DNA of 6,090 bases. Source: Clostridium sp. CAG:253 (GTDB taxonomy: Bacteria > Bacillota > Clostridia > Lachnospirales > Lachnospiraceae). Position numbers and translations under genes: made by a program. The notes beneath the pieces were generated by a model. It was not told the DNA's origin. It worked only from the letters and a program-made list of their open reading frames with translations, and did no database searches. The stretch is from contig FR887333.1 of the NCBI GenBank assembly GCA_000436755.1, positions 52,630 to 58,719 on the forward strand. Direction: 5' to 3'. This document shows positions 1-4,011 of the stretch, piece after piece. Positions within the stretch are counted from its first letter, which is position 1, and every line of letters starts with the position of its first letter.

Positions 1-316
1 GGTCAAATCCTCCCGACATAAGATATACACTCTCAACTTCATCAAATTTATATATTCTTTCTGCAACCTTATTAAAGCCCATGTCACGCTGAGGTGTAAC
101 TTTCACCTCTATAAGTGCCGTTACCTTTTCACAATCAGTCCTGTCCCAGTTTATAAGAGTAGGATATCCGCATATCACGTTTTCCTCCTCCATACGGCTG
201 ATTTCTTCTTCAACTGCCTTCTCATCACTGCCAAGCATCGCCGCCAGCTCTTTAGTTGAATAACGGCTGTTCTGGCTGATTGCATTAAGAATTTTATTTC
301 GCAATTCACTGTTCAT
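1..316 (-). CDS. Lrp/AsnC-family transcriptional regulator (3' end cut by window edge)
   Basis: Reading leftward from an ATG at 316, 105 codons are open before the window ends, so the C-terminus is missing. Residues 1-50 form the winged helix-turn-helix typical of AsnC/Lrp proteins: an N-terminal helix (LRNKILNAIS), STKELAAMLG as the first HTH helix, DEKAVEEEISRMEEENVI as the recognition helix, then the GYPTLINWD wing and linker. From about residue 65 (VTALIEVKVTPQRD) the start of the ligand-binding RAM domain is visible. In this family that domain drives oligomerisation and senses amino acids or related metabolites. In-frame ATGs also lie at 328 and 337. I prefer 316 because GGTGA sits about 5 bases upstream, while the others lack a well-spaced ribosome site. 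It follows the AIR synthase-like gene by 38 bp, so it is likely the last or a late gene of that run. Target and ligand are unknown. Confidence 0.85.
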   Translation of the reverse strand, partial: MNSELRNKILNAISQNSRYSTKELAAMLGSDEKAVEEEISRMEEENVICGYPTLINWDRTDCEKVTALIEVKVTPQRDMGFNKVAERIYKFDEVESVYLMSGGFD

Positions 317-354
317 AAAAATCACCATACCTTTCATATATTTATCTGTTCCCT

Positions 355-1335
355 TTATATCTTATAAAGTTCGTCACTTCCCGCTGGTCCTATATATCTT
401 GTCTCATCTTTGCTGACAATAATTCTGTCATTTCCCTCGGTAGCTCTTCCTATAACTGCTGCATTTATTCCGGCTTCATTTAATTTTTCAACTAAAAGAT
501 TTCCTTTCTCACAGCCTATCATCATACTTCCGCTCGATATGAGCATATACGGATTAAGGTGAAATACTTCGCAAACCTCTATAGTTTCCTGTTTTATCGG
601 AATTTTATCAAGATGCGCGGTAATTCCGACACCTGATGCTTCACCAAGTTCCCAAAGTGCACCAAAAACTCCGCCCTCTGTAACATCATGCATGGCACTT
701 ACGCCAACTTCCATTGCTATTTTTGATTCAGGAATAACAGAAAGATACTCTTTAAATCCTTTTGCCACGTCAATTAGTTCCTGTGGCAATGTCTCACGAA
801 GCTTTTCCTCTTTTTCGGCGGCAATTATTGAAGTTCCCTCAAGACCTGCCCATTTTGTCATGACAATCTCATCACCGGGTTTTAGTCCTCCTGTAGAAAC
901 TATCTCGCCTTTTTTTACTTTGCCCACGCCTGTTACATTTATTATAGGTCTGTTGACCGCATCGGAAATTTCCGTATGACCTCCCATAATCTCTATTCCC
1001 AATGACAGACAGGCAGTCTCTATTTCTTCCATTATTCTTCTCAATTTTATCTCTCTCGTACCATCAGGAAGAATTATTGTAGTCATAATGCCTATAGGCT
1101 CTGCTCCGCTTGATGCCAGGTCATTTGCAGTAATATGAACCGCCAGATTGCCTATTCCCTTGTCGGTACCTGTTATCGGATCTGTCGAAAACACAAGTGC
1201 CTCATCCTCATTCACAACAACCGCTGAACAATCTTCTCCGACTCCCGGATGCAAAATCACTTCTTCTCTTCTATGTTTTATCTGCTTAAAAACTGCTCTC
1301 TTTAAAACATTTTCAGGTACTTTTCCTATTTCCAT
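355..1335 (-). CDS. HypE-like AIR synthase-related protein (PurM fold)
   Basis: This 326-residue protein belongs to the PurM/ThiL/SelD/HypE ATP-binding superfamily and is closest in style to HypE. Visible blocks are GVGEDCSAV (31-39), STDPITG (50-56), HITANDLASSGAEP (67-80), MGGHTE (117-122), the inter-domain TGVGK (135-139), HDVTEGGVFGALWELGEASG (216-235), SSGSMMIG (267-274) and IGRATEG (295-301). Family knowledge puts ATP in a dimer-interface cleft built from the N-terminal half. True HypE ends in a Cys that carries the carbamoyl/cyano group for NiFe hydrogenase maturation. This protein ends DELYKI with no C-terminal Cys, and no other hyp gene is visible, so I do not call it hypE. The substrate is unknown; phosphorylation or amidine-type chemistry on a small molecule is possible. 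It starts 24 bp after the VanW gene. An AAAGGA site lies about 12 bases before the ATG, which is somewhat long spacing. Confidence 0.88.
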   Translation of the reverse strand: MEIGKVPENVLKRAVFKQIKHRREEVILHPGVGEDCSAVVVNEDEALVFSTDPITGTDKGIGNLAVHITANDLASSGAEPIGIMTTIILPDGTREIKLRRIMEEIETACLSLGIEIMGGHTEISDAVNRPIINVTGVGKVKKGEIVSTGGLKPGDEIVMTKWAGLEGTSIIAAEKEEKLRETLPQELIDVAKGFKEYLSVIPESKIAMEVGVSAMHDVTEGGVFGALWELGEASGVGITAHLDKIPIKQETIEVCEVFHLNPYMLISSGSMMIGCEKGNLLVEKLNEAGINAAVIGRATEGNDRIIVSKDETRYIGPAGSDELYKI

Positions 1336-1359
1336 CTGTCTGTCTATTCCTTTCTATTC

Positions 1360-2820
1360 TCATTGATTATCCTTTGACTTTTTGTCATTCTGCTTTTGTT
1401 CTTTTTCTTCTTTTTGGTTTTTATCCACATCTTTGTTATCCTGTTTCTCAACTTCCTGTTTTCCAACAGTAACATGCTGTGGCTCAGCATTGTATGAACT
1501 TGTATTTACAAGAACTCTCTTCTTCTTGACATCATTTATATAAATAACTTTCCAAAGTCTTGCATTATAACCTGTATGTGCAGACTGCGTTATCTCCCTA
1601 TAACCTGACGGCTTCGTCGCATCAACTGTGACAACTTCTCCCTCCGGCTGTTTTTCTTCAACTATCTCAGATTCAAATTCTATCCTTCTGTTTTTGCTTC
1701 TGGTATCTTCTCCATAAATTTTAAACGAAAGAGTTCCTCCGCTCGCCGATGCGTATATATATATTGGGGATTTTGTATTGTTTTTAAATTTCAAGTCTTT
1801 GTAATTGCCTGATATTGCGGCATCTCTTGAAACACTTACATAATGAACCACCATTGAATGAGGTGAACGCTCAACAACCTGTAACTCAGCATTTATAACA
1901 GCATTGTATAAAGTCGTTGACACCTGACATACTCCGCCTCCGACACCTGAGACAACCTTTCCTCCCGAATACTCGGGTGCCGCCTTATATCCGTTTTCCT
2001 CAGTTCTGTCTTTTATGACTTTAACTGTCGAAAATGTCTGCCCCGGATTTAGAATAGTTCCGTTTATGCGCCCTGCTGCGGTCTGGACATTGTTACATCT
2101 GTCTGTTGTAGAAGAACTGTAGTCAGTGGAATACTCGCCAAGCAGGTCTGTACACTTTTCATTCATTTTCTTTGTATACTTTGGTTTTTTCGTCTGAACA
2201 ACAGCGTTCAAAGTCATGCTCTTATCTTTTAGATTGTTTGAAATTTTTTCTTCAAAAAGAGCTACCGTATCGTCTATTTTTACTTTAAGACCCGATTGTG
2301 ACTTAGTCGCTTTCAATCCCTTAGGCGTCATCTTGAACTTTGAATTTATAACTTTTTTATTGTGAAGCCTGCTCTTTAATATTACATATTTTTCAAGAGA
2401 ATCCCTGTCAACTCCCGTTTTTAAATTGTATGTTACATCCTTTTTATTGACAGAAATAATTTCCTTAAATCTTTTAAATATGTTCCCTTTCTTTCCTATA
2501 TTATAGGCATCTTCAACATAATCATCATCTTCTATATAAAACCCAAGTCTTTCAAAAGTTGTATCAGTTTCTTTTTTATCATCGCCATACTTTATGGTAA
2601 CTTTTCTGTTTTTCAAATACGACTTGTATTCTTCAATCTTTTTTGATGCCTGTTCTTTCGTAAGACCACCTATGTCCACACCGTTTATACTTGCTCCACT
2701 CACTATATGTTTGTCATCAATCAGTCTGGCTTTTGCAATTGCCACAGCAGCAATACCCGCAATCAACACTAAAAGACACGCACTCAAAATAATAATTCCT
2801 GTTTTTTTATTCTTCTTCAT
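1360..2820 (-). CDS. VanW-family cell-envelope protein with PG_binding_4-like and G5-like regions
   Basis: A 486-residue envelope protein. A hydrophobic segment at about 8-30 after a KKNKK start is a signal anchor or signal peptide; AIA at 27-29 could be a cleavage site, so the choice is open. Residues about 90-205 look like the putative peptidoglycan-binding domain (PG_binding_4) that often precedes VanW. The VanW domain spans about 219-360, with SGVGGGVCQVSTTLYNA (291-307) holding the invariant Cys298, and SPHSMVVHYV (319-328) with His321. Residues about 383-452 resemble a G5 domain. The tail from 454 is a low-complexity Lys/Glu/Gln/Asp stretch, possibly wall-contacting. VanW is named after an accessory gene of vancomycin-resistance clusters, but its biochemistry is not established, and no vanA/B/H/X homologue is here, so resistance should not be inferred. 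It is the first gene of a three-gene minus-strand run. The start has AAAGG and GTGGG upstream, neither ideal. Confidence 0.93.
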   Translation of the reverse strand: MKKNKKTGIIILSACLLVLIAGIAAVAIAKARLIDDKHIVSGASINGVDIGGLTKEQASKKIEEYKSYLKNRKVTIKYGDDKKETDTTFERLGFYIEDDDYVEDAYNIGKKGNIFKRFKEIISVNKKDVTYNLKTGVDRDSLEKYVILKSRLHNKKVINSKFKMTPKGLKATKSQSGLKVKIDDTVALFEEKISNNLKDKSMTLNAVVQTKKPKYTKKMNEKCTDLLGEYSTDYSSSTTDRCNNVQTAAGRINGTILNPGQTFSTVKVIKDRTEENGYKAAPEYSGGKVVSGVGGGVCQVSTTLYNAVINAELQVVERSPHSMVVHYVSVSRDAAISGNYKDLKFKNNTKSPIYIYASASGGTLSFKIYGEDTRSKNRRIEFESEIVEEKQPEGEVVTVDATKPSGYREITQSAHTGYNARLWKVIYINDVKKKRVLVNTSSYNAEPQHVTVGKQEVEKQDNKDVDKNQKEEKEQKQNDKKSKDNQ

Positions 2821-2860
2821 AAATTCCCACTTACCTTTAATTTTTGCTTATACTATTTAT

Positions 2861-2889
2861 TTGACATTTATTTCCTTATTGAGTATTCT
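2861..2889 (+). promoter_or_regulatory. Candidate plus-strand promoter facing away from VanW
   Basis: A perfect TTGACA (2861-2866) is followed by exactly 17 bp and TATTCT (2884-2889, 4/6 of consensus). It points to the right, into the inverted repeat at 2912-2972, and would be antisense to the 34-codon gene at 3115-3011. No plus-strand gene starts before 3195. A transcript would be a short non-coding RNA or a long leader for the TPR-like gene. It could also be a chance match in AT-rich DNA. Confidence 0.3.
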
Positions 2890-2892
2890 AAA

Positions 2893-2921
2893 TACATATT
2901 TATATAAGATTAAAGAGTCAA
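2893..2921 (-). promoter_or_regulatory. Candidate sigma-A-type promoter for the VanW operon
   Basis: On the minus strand TTGACT (2921-2916) is followed after 17 bp by TATGTA (2898-2893), which is only 3/6 against the -10 consensus. It would start transcription about 65-70 bases before the VanW ATG. The -35 lies inside one arm of the 2912-2972 inverted repeat, so hairpin and promoter overlap. The surroundings are very AT-rich, so chance matches are likely. Confidence 0.3.
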
Positions 2922-2972
2922 AGTATCAGCTTAAAGAAATACATATATCCTCTTTAGCATTTTTGACTCTTT
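2912..2972. repeat. Long imperfect hairpin with 11-bp perfect arms
   Basis: AAAGAGTCAAA (2912-2922) is the exact reverse complement of TTTGACTCTTT (2962-2972). Inside it, GCTTAAAGA (2929-2937) pairs with TCTTTAGC (2951-2958) with one bulged T, extending the stem to two helices around a 13-base loop. No clean T-run follows on either strand, so a standard intrinsic terminator is not supported, although on the minus strand CTCTTTAATCTT follows and a weak terminator for the 34-codon gene is possible. It may instead be an operator or an attenuator in front of VanW. Confidence 0.6.
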
Positions 2973-3010
2973 GGCTCTTTTGCATACCTATAAAATATCG
3001 TATTTTGCAA

Positions 3011-3115
3011 TTACTGTAAATATTGGAGTACAATTGGCAGAACCATTGCTACAACTAAAATAATACAAATAACTGCCGCAATCTTCTGTTGATTTTTCCT
3101 GTTAAAAAAGTTCAC
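3011..3115 (-). CDS. 34-residue single-pass membrane miniprotein (GTG start)
   Basis: A short minus-strand frame reads GTG at 3115 to TAA at 3011. The product begins MNFFNRKNQQK, a basic polar head, then has a continuous hydrophobic stretch from about residue 12 to 30 (IAAVICIILVVAMVLPIVL) and ends QYLQ. That is the plan of a tail-anchored or N-in single-pass membrane peptide. A strong GGAGG lies at 3130-3126, 10 bases before the GTG; no ATG lies nearby in frame upstream, which decides the start. I have a general impression that Clostridia carry similar tiny hydrophobic genes, but cannot verify homology here. It faces away from the TPR-like membrane protein gene at 3195 and lies 190 bp upstream of VanW in the same direction. 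Function is unknown; a membrane-complex accessory subunit is one possibility, a toxin-like peptide a less favoured one. Confidence 0.65.
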   Translation of the reverse strand: MNFFNRKNQQKIAAVICIILVVAMVLPIVLQYLQ

Positions 3116-3125
3116 TTTATGACAA

Positions 3126-3130
3126 CCTCC
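3126..3130 (-). promoter_or_regulatory. Ribosome binding site of the 34-codon gene
   Basis: GGAGG on the minus strand is the strongest Shine-Dalgarno match in this intergenic stretch. Its only plausible client is the GTG at 3115, with 10 bases between. It has no plus-strand role and is the main evidence that the small frame is translated. Confidence 0.6.
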
Positions 3131-3140
3131 AATCCTGACC

Positions 3141-3170
3141 AGACATTGCATACTGCACTATTGCTATACT
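3141..3170 (+). promoter_or_regulatory. Extended -10 promoter of the TPR-like gene
   Basis: TGCTATACT (3162-3170) is an extended -10 element: a TG dinucleotide, one base, then TATACT, which is 5/6 of consensus. The -35 region near 3141-3147 is poor, as is usual when an extended -10 is present. Transcription would begin near 3177, leaving a leader of under 20 bases that still includes the AAAGGA ribosome site at 3183-3187. Confidence 0.45.
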
Positions 3171-3195
3171 TACTTAAAACGAAAGGAAAAAACAA
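3163..3195 (-). promoter_or_regulatory. Weak candidate promoter of the 34-codon gene
   Basis: On the minus strand TTGTTT (3195-3190) is followed after 17 bp by TATAGC (3168-3163). Each box is a partial match (3/6 and 4/6). It would start transcription near 3156, about 25 bases before the GGAGG site. Its -10 overlaps the -10 of the plus-strand promoter of the TPR-like gene, so the two could compete. Confidence 0.25.
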
Positions 3196-3839
3196 TGCCT
3201 GTATTTTTTATATGCTTTATTGTATTCTTATTGTGGCTTCGCGTCAAGTTAAAACAACAGGATAGTTTAAAAACACAAAACAAGGATTTCTGGCGGCGTG
3301 AACATGAAGCCGACTTTTCCAGAAACAAGGATATTTCTGAACTTGACTATATCAGCATAGACCGAGAATTACTGCCTTTTAGCGAACACACAAACGATGC
3401 TGAACTGTTACAGATACAACAGGATGTAAATAAAACTCTTTCCAAAAAAATGATAAATCTTTCCGGAATGACAAATACTGACATCAAAGAGACATATGGT
3501 CGCGGTAATTTTGAAGTTCTCGCTGTTTATGACCAAAATTATCTCAAATTTTTAAGTCTTTTAAACAAATGGGGTACGTATCTTCTTGAACGAGGTTTTA
3601 TAAATGAAGCAAAGCAGATATTTGAATATGCCGTAAACACACTTAACTGCGACATATCAGGCTGCTATACGGGACTTGCCAAAATTTATCTAAAAAATAA
3701 TGATATTGACAAAGTACAGCAGCTAATCGACAAAATCCAGTCATCCGATGCATATTTAAAAGACTCCATAGCACAAAAGCTTACAGTCATGCTTCAAAAC
3801 TACGGTGTTGGGGACAAAAGCTATTTTGCCCCCAACTAA
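3195..3839 (+). CDS. Membrane-anchored protein with TPR-like helical repeats, function unknown
   Basis: A 214-residue protein and the only plus-strand gene. Residues 2-16 are a short hydrophobic anchor (PVFFICFIVFLLWL) followed by the basic RVKLK, so the bulk is probably cytoplasmic, with no cleavage site. A motif at 31-65 (DFWRREHEADFSR, then DISELDYISI and LLPFSEH) looks like a conserved linker: a tryptophan- and charge-rich patch leading to a LPF turn. From about 115 the protein is helical, with repeat-like pairs at about 118-150 (LNKWGTYLLERGFINEAKQI) and about 157-185 (TGLAKIYLKNNDIDKVQQLI), matching the TPR spacing of small and bulky residues. TPRs usually bind proteins, so a scaffold role at the membrane is likely. 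AAAGGA sits 8 bases before the ATG. It is monocistronic, divergent from the 34-codon gene and convergent with the radical SAM gene. The last codons form a strong hairpin. Confidence 0.85.
   Translation: MPVFFICFIVFLLWLRVKLKQQDSLKTQNKDFWRREHEADFSRNKDISELDYISIDRELLPFSEHTNDAELLQIQQDVNKTLSKKMINLSGMTNTDIKETYGRGNFEVLAVYDQNYLKFLSLLNKWGTYLLERGFINEAKQIFEYAVNTLNCDISGCYTGLAKIYLKNNDIDKVQQLIDKIQSSDAYLKDSIAQKLTVMLQNYGVGDKSYFAPN
3807..3836. repeat. 12-bp hairpin in the last codons of the TPR-like gene
   Basis: GTTGGGG (3807-3813) pairs perfectly with CCCCAAC (3830-3836). After one A/C mismatch, CAAAA (3815-3819) pairs with TTTTG (3824-3828) around a GCTA loop. The stop codon TAA follows at once. Neither strand has a T-run after the stem, so it is not a classical intrinsic terminator. 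It may slow RNA decay, halt transcription with help, or mark the left edge of the inserted-looking island at 3841-4006. The encoded tail (GVGDKSYFAPN) may thus come from the element. Confidence 0.65.
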
Positions 3840-3845
3840 TGCCAC

Positions 3846-3879
3846 GGATTGCTTCATTGCTGTGCAATTTTCGCAATCC
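3846..3879. repeat. Nested hairpin built from ATTGC repeats
   Basis: GGATTGC (3846-3852) pairs with GCAATCC (3873-3879), and within it ATTGC (3856-3860) pairs with GCAAT (3864-3868) around a TGT loop. The word ATTGC or its complement occurs four times, so the two arms could also pair in shifted registers. Confidence 0.6.
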
Positions 3880-3881
3880 TG

Positions 3882-3941
3882 CAAACACCTCCAATCCCGC
3901 ATATTTGCAAGCAAATCTGCTACTTGTCGGTGTTTGGCGGG
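3882..3941. repeat. Crossing inverted repeats, possible pseudoknot
   Basis: CAAACACC (3882-3889) is the exact reverse complement of GGTGTTTG (3929-3936). CCCGC (3896-3900) is complementary to GCGGG (3937-3941). The order left-left-right-right is that of an H-type pseudoknot. The intervening loop holds ATTTGC-AA-GCAAAT (3903-3916). GCGGG also overlaps the GGGTCA that can pair with 3993-3998, so the folds compete. Confidence 0.45.
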
Positions 3942-4006
3942 TCAAGCCACCAGATAGCAATTTGTATGTAAACATACATTGCTATCTGCTTATGACCCTT
4001 GTAGCA
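3918..4006. repeat. Three-tier nested stem with 16-bp apical hairpin
   Basis: TGCTAC (3918-3923) pairs with GTAGCA (4001-4006), then GGGTCA (3939-3944) with TGACCC (3993-3998), then CAGATAGCAA (3951-3960) with TTGCTATCTG (3979-3988), and after a TT bulge TGTATG (3963-3968) with CATACA (3973-3978) around a TAAA loop. The apical part is strong enough to fold on either strand. The base reaches to 6 bp from the end of the radical SAM gene, so it may protect or shape that transcript's 3' end. Confidence 0.6.
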
Positions 4007-4011
4007 AACTA

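Larger units (their letters stand above)
3840..4011. other. GC-rich, highly structured non-coding island between convergent genes
   Basis: No credible gene lies here. G+C is 59 of 120 over 3841-3960, about 49%, against about 37% in sampled flanking coding DNA. Nearly every segment has a reverse-complement partner. These are the 3846-3879 hairpin, an 8-bp pair (3882-3889/3929-3936), CCCGC/GCGGG (3896-3900/3937-3941), a palindrome at 3903-3916, TGCTAC/GTAGCA (3918-3923/4001-4006), GGGTCA/TGACCC (3939-3944/3993-3998), and a 16-bp hairpin (3951-3988). Several of these cross or exclude each other, which fits a folded RNA with alternative states, a pseudoknot, or a small dispersed repeat of the REP or MITE kind. 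The orientation is unknown. No T-run follows any stem, so ordinary bidirectional termination is not evident. Confidence 0.6.

Noticed and set aside
355..1335. Naming the AIR synthase-like gene hypE
   Set aside because: It lacks the C-terminal Cys and any hyp or hydrogenase gene nearby.
692..1366. Plus-strand frames opposite the AIR synthase-like gene
   Set aside because: They are antisense shadows of a gene with many family motifs and have no motif of their own.
1360..2820. Calling the VanW-family gene a vancomycin-resistance determinant
   Set aside because: VanW-domain proteins are widespread in susceptible Clostridia, and no ligase, dehydrogenase, dipeptidase or two-component genes accompany it.
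2594..3019. Plus-strand open frame of 141 codons antisense to the VanW start
   Set aside because: Over half lies opposite the well-supported VanW coding region, it has no good ribosome site, and its hydrophobic character is the mirror of a Lys-rich and AT-rich sequence.
3787..3975. Minus-strand open frame of 62 codons across the structured island
   Set aside because: Its ATG lies in the loop of the 3951-3988 hairpin, no ribosome site precedes it, and its end is antisense to the TPR-like gene. It is best explained by the GC-rich repeat-like island being open by chance.
3951..3988. Intrinsic terminator for the convergent genes
   Set aside because: The stem is strong, but CTTATGACCC follows on the plus strand and GTGGCTTGACC on the minus strand; neither has the T-run needed.
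3840..4011. CRISPR array or tRNA in the structured stretch
   Set aside because: There are no regularly spaced direct repeats, and the arms do not form a cloverleaf with a TTCRA loop.
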